Assembly: GCA_022647765.1 (NCBI GenBank)
Contig: JALCLH010000001.1
Location: 291,480 to 355,479 of the forward strand
Direction of reading: 5' to 3'
DNA length: 64,000 bases
DNA from: Acidipropionibacterium sp.
GTDB taxonomy: Bacteria; Actinomycetota; Actinomycetes; Propionibacteriales; Propionibacteriaceae
Shown: positions 23,131-31,369 of the stretch, one piece after another
Layout: each line of letters begins with the position of its first letter
How positions within the stretch are numbered: position 1 is the stretch's first letter
Notes under the pieces: generated by a model
What the model was told of the DNA's origin: nothing
Database searches by the model: none
The model's input: the letters and a program-made list of their open reading frames with translations, nothing else
Made by a program: the position numbers and the translations under genes

Positions 23131-25135
23131 CCTCGTTCAGCAGGTCATCGGTGAGCGGGACGCCGCGTCTCGCGGCCAGCCTCATCGCCTCGCGGCGGTA
23201 CCACAGGTCGATCACGGTGGTGTCGCCCTCGCGGAGCCCGGCCCAGTCCCGTTCGAAGAGGCGTGCGACGAATCTGTCCTCACCGAGCTCCAGGGCGGCC
23301 CTCGCCACCGCGAGCAGGATGCGCTCGCTGCCGCGAACCGGCTCGGAAAGCCCCTGGAATGTCTGCCAGGCCTGTTGATAGCGCCCGACTTCGACGAGCA
23401 GGGTCAGGAGCTCCTCGAACCACGCCCGGTCGGCGTCCGGACCGGCCCCCTCGCATGCTTGCGACATGAGATCGACCGCCGTCTCCGGGTCGTGGTCCGA
23501 TCGGGCGACGACCGCCAGGTTCCGCAGCGCGCGGGAGCTGCCGAGCTCGGCGGCGTCCTGCCAGTAGTTGACGGCCCTGACCGGATCGAAGTCCTCCCAC
23601 TCCAGCAGGCCCAGATGCTCGAGGGCGGTGGCCAGTTCGCGACCGTGTGCAGTACCGAGGGTGTCCTCCAGCAGCGGACGCCACCTGGTGTCGACCATGA
23701 AGGATTCGGTGCCGACCGGCAGACGGCCGGTGGTGAGCAGCGTCATCCAGCCTGCCTGGTCGGCGCTGAGGCTGTCGGCCGGGAAGGCGAACCCCTCCGG
23801 CACCTGGTTCGGATGGCGAGCGGCCTCCAACGCGCCCCAGCCCGAGCCGAGATGCAGCACCTCTGACACGGGGATCCGGGACCGGCTCATGGCCGCGAGA
23901 TCTGCGATTTCCAGGTCGGCCGCCGGAATGACGTCCTCGACCACCCGCGACACATGGGCGTTGGCCTGATCCCATTCCGCGTTCGCCAGATCGGCGTCCA
24001 GCCGGGAGCCGCCGAATACTTGGGTGAATTCCAGTTCGTCCTGGGCCTCCAATGTGTATCCGTGCAATTGTGTGGGCGCCAGACCCGCCTGCAGCTCGAC
24101 ATAATCGCCGCGGCCGGGTTCGCTGAGATAATCCCGCCACCAGCGGCCACCCGGATGATCTCCCCAGCAGAACATCTTGCGGAATCGCAGTGGGAGAGTG
24201 GAGCGTTCGACGAACAACTGCCCGTCTGATTGCCAGGCCGCCTCCCATGGCGTTCGTTCAGTGAACGGCGTCTGGAAGAAGTACTCGCTGGAGAAGTCGA
24301 AGTTCCCGGGGTAACTGGCGTCGAAGGCGCGCCCGCTCTGGGTGAACCAGGGCAGGGTCGCATGGCCGAAATAATTCGGCGCCTTCGCCAGCGACCGGGC
24401 GTTGAGCGGCCACCCACGGCCCTGCACCCAGGCCACCCGTGCCGCGGAGTCGGCGTAGATCACCTCGGGGGTGCCGCTGAACACCCGAGTGCCCGCATCC
24501 TGCGGGATCGCGGTGTTCGTCCACCAGTAGAGGGGGACGTCGATATCGCTGGGATTGACCACACGAACATGGGCCTCCAGCACTCCCCGGCCCTCGGGCA
24601 TCCGGAAGTCGATCTGCCAGAACAGGCCGTTCATCCGCTCGTATTCCCACAGCCGCATGAGGTCGCCATCCTCGGCATGGACGATGCCGCAGAACAGGGG
24701 GTCGCAGGTGGTCACGCTGTGGCCGTAGTGACCGAGATTCCACTCGATTCCTCCGGAGAACCAGGCGTCTCTGATGGCGAGATTCGCGGGCTGGAACACC
24801 GGATTCGAGAACAGCAGATCCTGCCCCGTCATGAGATCGGTGAGCGAATACAGCCGTCCACCCAGTTCTGGCAGGAAGACGGCCTTCAGCAATCCGTTGT
24901 CGAGCTCGATCGTTGCCAGATCGGTGCGGTGACGGTCACGGCTGTAGCGGTCCTGCATGCGATAGGGCAGCACGCGACGGGCGGTGTTCTCGCCCATCCG
25001 CGTCTGCTCGTGCGCCAGCAGGCTGCCGTTGCTGAGAACGCGAGTATTGGGGAGCTGGTCTCGGAGTACCGGGAGCGGATTCTCCCCGATCGTCCTGGCC
25101 GCCGGAATGCTGAGCACTCCCTGCCGGATGTCCAT
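23042..25135 (-). CDS. DUF5107 protein with C-terminal tetratricopeptide-like helices
   Basis: The 697-residue protein has two regions. The N-terminal 400 residues look like a galactose-mutarotase/carbohydrate-binding fold (LDNGLLKAVFLPELGGRLYS, GGIEWNLGHYGHS, PLYWWTNTAIPQDAGTRVFS). The C-terminal part is helical and TPR-like (ALEHLGLLEWEDFDPVRAVN, LGSSRALRNLAVVARSDHD). Proteins with this architecture are thought to act on sugars or glycans. No signal peptide is seen, so it is cytoplasmic. The start ATG 25135 lies behind a usable GGAG. No catalytic residues can be assigned with confidence. Confidence 0.75.
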   Translation of the reverse strand: MDIRQGVLSIPAARTIGENPLPVLRDQLPNTRVLSNGSLLAHEQTRMGENTARRVLPYRMQDRYSRDRHRTDLATIELDNGLLKAVFLPELGGRLYSLTDLMTGQDLLFSNPVFQPANLAIRDAWFSGGIEWNLGHYGHSVTTCDPLFCGIVHAEDGDLMRLWEYERMNGLFWQIDFRMPEGRGVLEAHVRVVNPSDIDVPLYWWTNTAIPQDAGTRVFSGTPEVIYADSAARVAWVQGRGWPLNARSLAKAPNYFGHATLPWFTQSGRAFDASYPGNFDFSSEYFFQTPFTERTPWEAAWQSDGQLFVERSTLPLRFRKMFCWGDHPGGRWWRDYLSEPGRGDYVELQAGLAPTQLHGYTLEAQDELEFTQVFGGSRLDADLANAEWDQANAHVSRVVEDVIPAADLEIADLAAMSRSRIPVSEVLHLGSGWGALEAARHPNQVPEGFAFPADSLSADQAGWMTLLTTGRLPVGTESFMVDTRWRPLLEDTLGTAHGRELATALEHLGLLEWEDFDPVRAVNYWQDAAELGSSRALRNLAVVARSDHDPETAVDLMSQACEGAGPDADRAWFEELLTLLVEVGRYQQAWQTFQGLSEPVRGSERILLAVARAALELGEDRFVARLFERDWAGLREGDTTVIDLWYRREAMRLAARRGVPLTDDLLNEVTAALAPPARIDNRMFRPSPSERPSDAGC

Positions 25136-25171
25136 GGCTGGCTCCTTCGGTGGTTGGCAAGCCGAGCGTAC

Positions 25172-26152
25172 TCATGGCACGCGCACCACCAGGGCTTTCG
25201 GCTCGATGTGCGCGCTGATCCTGACGATCCGCTCGAAGGCCTCGCCGTCCAGTTCGCACGCCCGGGGCCGGTCGGTCTGGATGGTCACCGCGGTGCACAC
25301 GAGATGCTGGATCCGGGCGCGGCCGCCGGGGAGCAGTTCTGCTGCTGGACCGGCGTCGCGCCTGGTGGAGACGCGATGGTCGATGAAGAATCGCCGGGCG
25401 ATGGGCACCCACCCCAGCGGGCCGCGGGGGGACAGCACGAGCAGATCGAGCCGCCCGTCGTCGATCCGGGCTCCCGGCAGCAGACGGACGCCGCCCGGCA
25501 GCGTCCCACAGTTGCAGATCGCCACCGTGTGCGCCGCGAGATCGACGCCGGCCCGGCCATCGACCAAGATCCGGGCCGGGAAGGCTCTGGAACCGAGCAG
25601 CTTCGGGAGGCTCGTGGCGGCGTAGGCGAGCCATCCGAGCCGGCGTTTGGCACGGGGCGAGGTGCCGGCGATGATGTCGGCGTCCAAGCCGATCCCGGCC
25701 ATCACGAGGAAGGACCGTCGGCAGGTCGCCCCGTCGGATCCCTCCAGCTCCGCCATGGCGACATCGACGGCATGGTCGCGCCCGGCGAAGGCAGTCTGCA
25801 CGGCGTCATCCAGAGAGAATCTCGGCAGGCCGAGATTGCGGGCCAGCACATTGGCGGACCCCACCGGAATGATCGCGAGGGGGACGCCGGTGCCCGCCGC
25901 CTCCTGGGCGACCGCCCGGGTCGTGCCGTCGCCGCCGGCCACCAGCACCACCGACGGCCGGCTCTCCAGCGCGGCGCGGGCCGCGGCCTGCCCGGAGTCG
26001 GCAGCCAAGGTGGTGAACCACCTGGTCGGAGCCCATTTCAGAGCGTGCTCCCGGGCGGCGACGAGAGGGGTCAGGCGCGCCGGATCCAGCTTCGCCGGAT
26101 TGCACACCACGGCGGCATGAGGGCCTCGCGCCGGGGCCGCCGAGTCGGGCAT
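25172..26152 (-). CDS. Diacylglycerol/lipid kinase family protein (YegS/DagK-like)
   Basis: The 326-residue protein has the lipid-kinase catalytic domain: the nucleotide-binding loop VVLVAGGDGTTRAVAQEAAG, the PVGSANVLARNLGLP motif, and the C-terminal DGEAFERI region (usually DGE). The VVCNPAK near the start matches the NP-x-(S/A)G region in relaxed form. These enzymes phosphorylate diacylglycerol or related lipids at the membrane. The start ATG 26152 follows the divergent MFS promoter. Confidence 0.85.
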   Translation of the reverse strand: MPDSAAPARGPHAAVVCNPAKLDPARLTPLVAAREHALKWAPTRWFTTLAADSGQAAARAALESRPSVVLVAGGDGTTRAVAQEAAGTGVPLAIIPVGSANVLARNLGLPRFSLDDAVQTAFAGRDHAVDVAMAELEGSDGATCRRSFLVMAGIGLDADIIAGTSPRAKRRLGWLAYAATSLPKLLGSRAFPARILVDGRAGVDLAAHTVAICNCGTLPGGVRLLPGARIDDGRLDLLVLSPRGPLGWVPIARRFFIDHRVSTRRDAGPAAELLPGGRARIQHLVCTAVTIQTDRPRACELDGEAFERIVRISAHIEPKALVVRVP

Positions 26153-26190
26153 GGGCCCACCCTAGTGCCGCCCCGCGGTACCGTGGCCCG

Positions 26191-27852
26191 ATGAGCGAGC
26201 CCGCCACCCCGCCCAGCGGATTCCGCACCTTCATCCAGGTGCTGGTCAACACCGCGATCGCCAATGTGACCACCAGCTTCGTCTGGTTCGCGCTCACCTT
26301 CTGGATCTACGCCGAGACCCGCAATGTCATCGCCACCGGGGTGATCGGCGCGTGCTACATGCTGTTCGTGTCGATGTTCAGCATGTTCTTCGGGACCCTC
26401 GTCGACCGGTTCGACACGAAGACGGTGATGTTCCGGGCGACCCTGGTCACCCTCGTCGTCCTGCTCCTCGACACCGCCTTCTTCTTCGTCGTGGGGCAGG
26501 ACGCCGTCGCCGACCTCGGCCTGCCGTGGTTCTGGATCTTCGCGGTCGTCATGCTCGCCGGGGCCGTGGTGGAGCAGCTGCGGATGATCGCGCTGTCCAC
26601 CACCGTCACCCTGCTGGTCCCCGCCGAGCGCCGCGCTAACGCCAACGGGCTCGTCGGCACCGTGCAGGGCCTGGCGATGCTCGTCACCAGCGTCTTCTCC
26701 GGCCTGTCGGTCGGATTCCTCGGGATGGGCTGGACCCTGGTCATCGGCGTCACGGCGCTGGGCCTCACGATGATCCACCTCGCCGCCCTGCGGATCCCCG
26801 GGCGGGACGTCCCCGCGTCCGAGCAGCCCTCCGGATGGGTCGACATCAAGGGCGGATGGCTGGCCGTGCGAGCGGTGCCGGGGCTGCTGGCGCTGGTGCT
26901 GTTCACCACCCTCAACAACCTCTTCGGCGGCGTCGAGATGGCGCTCATGGACCCCTACGGCATCGACCTGTTCGGCGTGCGCGGATGGGGGATCTGGTTC
27001 GCGGTGGCCTCCACGGGCCTGTTCGTCGGCGGCGGGCTGGTCGCCGCCAGAGGCCTGGGGAGCAACCCGATCCGCACCATGCTGCTCGTCGCCGCGGCGA
27101 TCGGCGCGGTCGGGATGCTGCTCACGATCCGCGAATGGGGTTGGCTGTTCATCGTCGGGATCTGGTTGATCATGGCGCTGATGCCGGTGGTCGAGGCGGC
27201 CGAGCAGACCGTCATCCAGGCCGCCGTGCCGTACGAGAAACAGGGTCGCGTCTTCGGTTTCGCGAGCACCTTCGAGGCCGCGACCGCGCCGGTGACCGCA
27301 CTTCTGATCGCTCCGATCGCGCAGGTGTGGATCATTCCGTACCTGCGCACCGATGCGGGAAGCCGGCAGTGGGAGTGGCTGCTCGGGGCCGGCGACTCCC
27401 GGGGCATCGCGCTCATCATGGTCTTCACCGGCCTGCTCTGCGTGCTGCTGTCCCTCGGTGCCCTGCTCAGCCCGCAGTACCGGTTGCTGTCGAGAAGCTA
27501 CGGGAGGATCTCAGGAGTTCAGCAGCTGGATGAGCCCAGGGAACCGGATTTCGAGCTCATCGGCTCGCAGACGGATGAACCGTTGCCTGCCGGCCGTCCG
27601 GGTGCTGATGAGACCGGCCGTTCGCAGCGTCCGGAAGTGGTGCGACATCGTCGCCCGGGTCAGGCCCTCGCCGAACTCGTGGCAGGCGTGCTCGGCGCCG
27701 TCGCAGAGGGTGCGCGCGATCCCGAGCCGCACCGGATCGGCCAGCGCCCTGAGAATCTCCTCGAGCCGCACCTCCGCCATCTCGGGCTGCTCCCTCATCT
27801 CGGCCATGGTGCGATGCTACTCTCACTATTAGATACAGATCTAACTATTTGA
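26191..27852 (+). CDS. MFS transporter (macrolide-efflux-like) whose frame runs antisense through arsR
   Basis: The N-terminal 440 residues form an MFS protein with 12 hydrophobic segments (ANVTTSFVWFALTFWIYAET, GTLVDRFDTKTVM as loop motif, LIMALMPVVEAAEQTVIQAA). They resemble the MefA-like exporters. Homologues should end soon after YRLLSRSYGR near 27505. Here no stop occurs and the frame continues 110 residues, mirror-reading the whole arsR gene at 27511-27807. The extension is polar and proline-rich. The stop may have been lost, or a small indel may hide it. Confidence 0.75.
   Translation: MSEPATPPSGFRTFIQVLVNTAIANVTTSFVWFALTFWIYAETRNVIATGVIGACYMLFVSMFSMFFGTLVDRFDTKTVMFRATLVTLVVLLLDTAFFFVVGQDAVADLGLPWFWIFAVVMLAGAVVEQLRMIALSTTVTLLVPAERRANANGLVGTVQGLAMLVTSVFSGLSVGFLGMGWTLVIGVTALGLTMIHLAALRIPGRDVPASEQPSGWVDIKGGWLAVRAVPGLLALVLFTTLNNLFGGVEMALMDPYGIDLFGVRGWGIWFAVASTGLFVGGGLVAARGLGSNPIRTMLLVAAAIGAVGMLLTIREWGWLFIVGIWLIMALMPVVEAAEQTVIQAAVPYEKQGRVFGFASTFEAATAPVTALLIAPIAQVWIIPYLRTDAGSRQWEWLLGAGDSRGIALIMVFTGLLCVLLSLGALLSPQYRLLSRSYGRISGVQQLDEPREPDFELIGSQTDEPLPAGRPGADETGRSQRPEVVRHRRPGQALAELVAGVLGAVAEGARDPEPHRIGQRPENLLEPHLRHLGLLPHLGHGAMLLSLLDTDLTI
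27511..27807 (-). CDS. ArsR family transcriptional regulator
   Basis: The 98-residue protein has the winged-helix core of the family: ILRALADPVRLGIARTLCDG, HEFGEGLTRATMSHHFRTLR and AGLISTRTAGRQRFIRLRAD. No cysteine pair typical of metal sensing is seen (only single Cys at CDG and CHEF), so a non-metal signal is possible. It is divergent from the hydrolase at 27874, with a palindrome between them. It lies entirely antisense to the end of the MFS frame. Confidence 0.85.
   Translation of the reverse strand: MAEMREQPEMAEVRLEEILRALADPVRLGIARTLCDGAEHACHEFGEGLTRATMSHHFRTLRTAGLISTRTAGRQRFIRLRADELEIRFPGLIQLLNS
27829..27844. promoter_or_regulatory. ArsR operator palindrome
   Basis: TTAGAT-ACAG-ATCTAA is a perfect inverted repeat in the AT-rich gap between arsR and the hydrolase gene. 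It sits 21 bases upstream of the arsR start and 29 bases before the hydrolase ATG, the expected location for a shared ArsR site. Confidence 0.6.
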
Positions 27853-27873
27853 CTTGCGAGCAAGGAGGAACCC

Positions 27874-28598
27874 ATGTCCACGATCGGCATCGACACGGCG
27901 GCAGGACGGCTTGCCGGAAGGTATCTGGAACCCGCGGACGGACCGGGGAAAGAAGGCCGTTCTTCTGCTCCACGGATGGACCGCCGACCAGCAGAGTGGC
28001 TACCTGGACCTGCCGGATCGGCTCGCCGGACGGGGCTGTGCCACTCTGGCCGTCGGCCTTCCCGGCCACGGTGCGAGCGGGGGAGACCGCGACCGGCTCA
28101 GCTATCAGGACTACATCCGTGCCTCCGTCGACGCGGCCGACGAGCTGCTGCGCCGCTCCCGGTGCAGCCGGCTGACGATCATCGGCACGAGCATCGGCGG
28201 CTTTCTCGCGGCACGGGTCGCGGGCCTGCGTGCGGTCGACTCTCTGGTGCTGTGGGTGCCCACCGACTTCTCGGACGACCTCGTGGACAGCGGCGCGACG
28301 GTGGCGGAGACCTGCCTCACCGAGGAGGCCTTCGCCTGGCGCTCCCAGCCCCACGGGCTCCAGGGCACAGGGGCGCTGCGGGCCCTCGCCAGTTTTCGCG
28401 GCAGGGTCCTGATCCTGGAGGCCGGCGACGACGAGCTCGTTCCGCATCAGACCACCGCGAACTATCTCGCCGCCGCCCCGGGGGCCGATCGCATCGTGCT
28501 GGCCGGGACGACTCACGCCCTGAGGTCTCAGCCCAGGCAAGCACGCTCTGGCCATCGGATTCACGCTGACCTGGCTCACCGCGCGTGCGGCGGAGTAA
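27874..28598 (+). pseudogene. Alpha/beta hydrolase, disrupted by two +1 frameshifts
   Basis: A strong ribosome site (AAGGAGGA) precedes ATG 27874. The frame reads MSTIGIDTAAGRLAGRYLEP and then shifts by +1 at the A run 27949-27951. It continues as KKAVLLLHGWTADQQSGYLD with the oxyanion HGW and nucleophile motif GTSIGG, then ELVPHQTT around the catalytic Asp. A second +1 shift near 28531-28540 leads to KHALAIGFTLTWLTARAAE and TAA at 28596. Joined length is about 240 residues, normal for this family. It may be intact if the indels are sequence errors. Substrate unknown; ArsR control suggests a xenobiotic ester. Confidence 0.75.
28563..28581. repeat. 19-bp direct repeat, left copy
   Basis: ACGCTGACCTGGCTCACCG lies in the last codons of the hydrolase and recurs exactly at 29196-29214. 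The two copies bracket the PemK-type toxin-antitoxin module. Confidence 0.75.
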
Positions 28599-28674
28599 CG
28601 GTTCCGGCAACTTCGAGGCCGTCGTCCGCTTTGAACTGTAGATTGTGGAGTCTACAGCAGGTACTTTTGGAAGC

Positions 28675-28872
28675 ATGAGTGATACCACGACGATCCGCGT
28701 CTCGCGCGCGACGCACGACGCTCTCAATGACCTGGCGGTCCGTACTGGCGAGACTCTGGCAGACACGGTGGCGCGTGCGGCGCGCTTGCTCAGGCAGGAG
28801 ATGATCGGACGCGAACTCGCGGTTCCGCTGCGTGATGACGACCTCGCCTGGCTCGATGCTGACGCCGGGTGA
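28675..28872 (+). CDS. Ribbon-helix-helix antitoxin (MazE/VapB-like)
   Basis: The 65-residue protein begins TTTIRVSRATHDALNDLAVR, a ribbon-helix-helix strand and helix, and continues GETLADTVARAARLLRQEM. An acidic tail follows (DDDLAWLDADAG) of the kind that wraps the toxin. ATG 28675 is preferred over the upstream in-frame GTG at 28645. It overlaps the toxin start by 17 bases. It should bind the promoter and the toxin; with the toxin frameshifted it may be a relic. Confidence 0.7.
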   Translation: MSDTTTIRVSRATHDALNDLAVRTGETLADTVARAARLLRQEMIGRELAVPLRDDDLAWLDADAG

Positions 28873-29195
28873 TGTCGTCGAGTTGGACCTCGGTTCGCCT
28901 GTGGGATCTGAGGCCGGTATGCGCAGACCGGCCGTCGTGCTCACTGCCGGAATGATCCTTCGCGGCGGGCCGAATGTCATCCAGGTGGTCCCGCTGACTC
29001 GCACTGTTCACAACAGCGGGTCGGAGATCGTCGGTCGAGCCTGATGAGTACAACGGTCTCAGTGCCATCTCCGCGGCGCAGTGCCAGCAGATCCGATCCG
29101 TCGCCATGCAGCGGGTGACCGCCCTGATGGGAAACGTGGGTCCGGTGGTCCTCCAGGAGATTCGTGACGTCGTTGCGATCATCATTGATGTCTGA
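28856..29195 (+). pseudogene. PemK/MazF-family endoribonuclease toxin, frameshifted
   Basis: The frame opens LTPGDVVELDLGSPVGSEAG with the family RRPAVVLTAG and NVIQVVPLTRTV blocks, then stops early at 29044. Moving +1 at about 29031-29035 restores the C-terminus EPDEYNGLSAISAAQCQQIR, then SVAMQRV and the final helix VVLQEIRDVVAIII, ending at 29195. The joined length is 112 residues, typical of PemK. Intact PemK cleaves mRNA at short motifs. Either the toxin is dead or the base is a sequence error. Confidence 0.75.
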
Positions 29196-29214
29196 ACGCT
29201 GACCTGGCTCACCG
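29196..29214. repeat. 19-bp direct repeat, right copy
   Basis: This copy is identical to 28563-28581. It begins one base after the toxin stop and contains the stop codon of the copper ATPase gene on the minus strand. Confidence 0.75.
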
Positions 29215-31224
29215 GATCCTTGTGCCGGCGGCCGGGGACAGGTCCAGACGGCGCAGCAGCTGGGCGTTGAGCGCGACCACCACGGTGGACAGGGACATCA
29301 GGATCGCCCCGACCGACATCGGCAGCACGAACCCGATCCCGGCCAGCACCCCGGCGGCCAGCGGCACCGAGACGAGGTTGTAGCCGGCGGCCCACCACAG
29401 GTTCTGGGTCATCTTCCGGTAGGTCGCCCGCGACAGCTCGATGACCGACAGCACGGAGCGCGGGTCGGAGCCGGCGAGGATCACCCCCGCCGACGCGATC
29501 GCGACGTCGGTGCCGGCGCCGATCGCGATGCCGACATCGGCCTGGGCCAGAGCGGGGGCGTCGTTGACGCCGTCGCCGACCATTGCGACTGTGCGGCCCT
29601 CCTTCTGCAGGGCCGCGACCTGGCTCGCCTTGTCCTGGGGGCGCACCCCGGCGAACACCCGGTCGACGCCCAGCTGCTCGCCCACGGAGCGGGCGACGGC
29701 CTTGGCGTCCCCGGTGAGCATCACGACCTCCACGCCGATCCGGTGCAGCGCATCGACCGCGTCGCGGGACTCCGGGCGGATCTCGTCGGCCAGCCGAAGC
29801 CCGCCGATCACCTCCCCGTCGTGCACCACATGGAGGATGATCGCGCCCTCCTCCCGCCAGCCGGAGGCCGCGTCGACCTCGGAGGCCCCGACCTCCTCCA
29901 GCAGCCGGGGGCCGCCCACCTGGACCCGGTGGCCCCCGACGGTCGCGGTGACGCCGACGGCCGGCGAGGAGCTGAAATCGGTCGCCCCGGGGACGCCGAG
30001 CCCCTTGCGACGGGCGGCGTCGAGGATGGCTCCGGCCAACGGGTGCTCGGAGTCGGTCTCGGCCGCGGCAGCCAGCGCCAGGACCCGATCGACGTCGCTT
30101 CCGGCGGCCGGAGAGACGCCGGTCACGGTCGGTGCGCCGCTGGTGAGGGTGCCGGTCTTGTCGAAGACGACGACATCGACGGTCCGCATGCTCTCCAGCG
30201 CCAGGCGGTCCTTGACGAGGACGCCGCCCTTCGCCGCGCGTTCGGTGGCGATCGACACCACCAGTGGGATCGCCAGTCCCAGGGCGTGCGGGCAGGCGAT
30301 CACGAGCACCGTGATGGCTCGGACGACGGCCTCGTCGGGGCGGCCGATGAGGGTCCAGACGATCGCGGTGATCACGGCGGCGGCGAGCGCGAACCAGAAC
30401 AGCAGGGCCGCCGCCCGGTCGGCGATCCGCTGGGATCGCGAGGTGGAGCTCTGCGCCTCGGCGACGAGCCGCTGGATACCGGCCAGGGCGGTGTCCTCGC
30501 CGGTCGCGGTGATCTCCACCCTCAGCCCGGAGTCGGTGGCGACGGTCCCCGCCACCACGGCGTCCCCGATTCCGCGGGCGACCGGGCGGGACTCCCCGGT
30601 GACCATCGACTCGTCCATCTCGGCGCTGCCCTCGGCGATCCTCCCGTCGGCGGGAACGGCCCCGCCGGGGCGGACCACGACCATGTCGCCGACCCGCAGA
30701 TCGGCGGGGGAGACCGTCGCGATCCGGTCCTCGTCGACCCGTCCGGCCTTGTCGGGGAGCAGCGCGGCCAGTGAGTCGAGGGCGGAGGCGGTTCGCGCCA
30801 GCGAGCGCATCTCCACCCAGTGGCCCAGCAGCATGATGACGATCAACAGCGCCAGCTCCCACCAGAACTCCAGCTGGTGGTCCAGCAGCCCCAGCGTCGC
30901 GCCCCACGAGGCGAGAACGGCGACCGTGATCGCCAGGCCGATCAGCGTCATCATCCCGGGCCTGCGGGAGCGCAGCTCACCGACGGCCCCGGTCAGGAAC
31001 GGCCGGCCGCCCCACAGGTACATCACCGTGCCCAGCACCGGGGCGACGGGTGCTGCCCAACCGGGGAGGGTGTAGCCGAGCAGCATCGCGAACATCGAGG
31101 ACGACGCCACCGTCGGCACCGCGATGATCAGGTTGATCCAGAACAGCCGCCGGAACCTCGCCGCATGATCCATGCCGTGCATCCCGGTGTCGTCGTGGTG
31201 GTGGTGTGCGTGTGGATCGGTCAT
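29209..31224 (-). CDS. Copper-translocating P-type ATPase, CopB-like (CPH motif)
   Basis: The 671-residue protein has a His-rich N-terminus (DPHAHHHHDDTGMHGMDH) instead of CxxC metal-binding domains. It then has eight membrane segments, the actuator motif MVTGES, the ion-channel motif CPHALGL in place of CPC, the phosphorylation site DKTGTLT, the HP dipeptide (SEHPLAG) and the hinge GDGVNDAPAL. CPH-type pumps export Cu(II) or Cu(I) at the plasma membrane. A CsoR-type palindrome lies 31 bases upstream. No chaperone or csoR gene is adjacent. Its stop lies inside the 19-bp repeat that borders the PemK module. Confidence 0.9.
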   Translation of the reverse strand: MTDPHAHHHHDDTGMHGMDHAARFRRLFWINLIIAVPTVASSSMFAMLLGYTLPGWAAPVAPVLGTVMYLWGGRPFLTGAVGELRSRRPGMMTLIGLAITVAVLASWGATLGLLDHQLEFWWELALLIVIMLLGHWVEMRSLARTASALDSLAALLPDKAGRVDEDRIATVSPADLRVGDMVVVRPGGAVPADGRIAEGSAEMDESMVTGESRPVARGIGDAVVAGTVATDSGLRVEITATGEDTALAGIQRLVAEAQSSTSRSQRIADRAAALLFWFALAAAVITAIVWTLIGRPDEAVVRAITVLVIACPHALGLAIPLVVSIATERAAKGGVLVKDRLALESMRTVDVVVFDKTGTLTSGAPTVTGVSPAAGSDVDRVLALAAAAETDSEHPLAGAILDAARRKGLGVPGATDFSSSPAVGVTATVGGHRVQVGGPRLLEEVGASEVDAASGWREEGAIILHVVHDGEVIGGLRLADEIRPESRDAVDALHRIGVEVVMLTGDAKAVARSVGEQLGVDRVFAGVRPQDKASQVAALQKEGRTVAMVGDGVNDAPALAQADVGIAIGAGTDVAIASAGVILAGSDPRSVLSVIELSRATYRKMTQNLWWAAGYNLVSVPLAAGVLAGIGFVLPMSVGAILMSLSTVVVALNAQLLRRLDLSPAAGTRIR

Positions 31225-31255
31225 GATTCCTCCCTCGTTCCGTGGACGCCACCGT

Positions 31256-31274
31256 AATACCCCCTAGGGGTATT
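31256..31274. promoter_or_regulatory. CsoR-type copper operator
   Basis: AATACCCC-CTA-GGGGTATT is an 8-bp inverted repeat upstream of the copper ATPase. It matches the ATACCCC/GGGGTAT pattern known for actinobacterial CsoR sites. The regulator gene itself is not in this window. Confidence 0.75.
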
Positions 31275-31369
31275 TTCAACGGGTTGATCCCTGGGGCTCT
31301 TCCCCCACCCTCCACCGAACTCGCCCCTCACGGCTCGCGGCGCGACGAGCCGGCCCGTTGGATGGCTGC

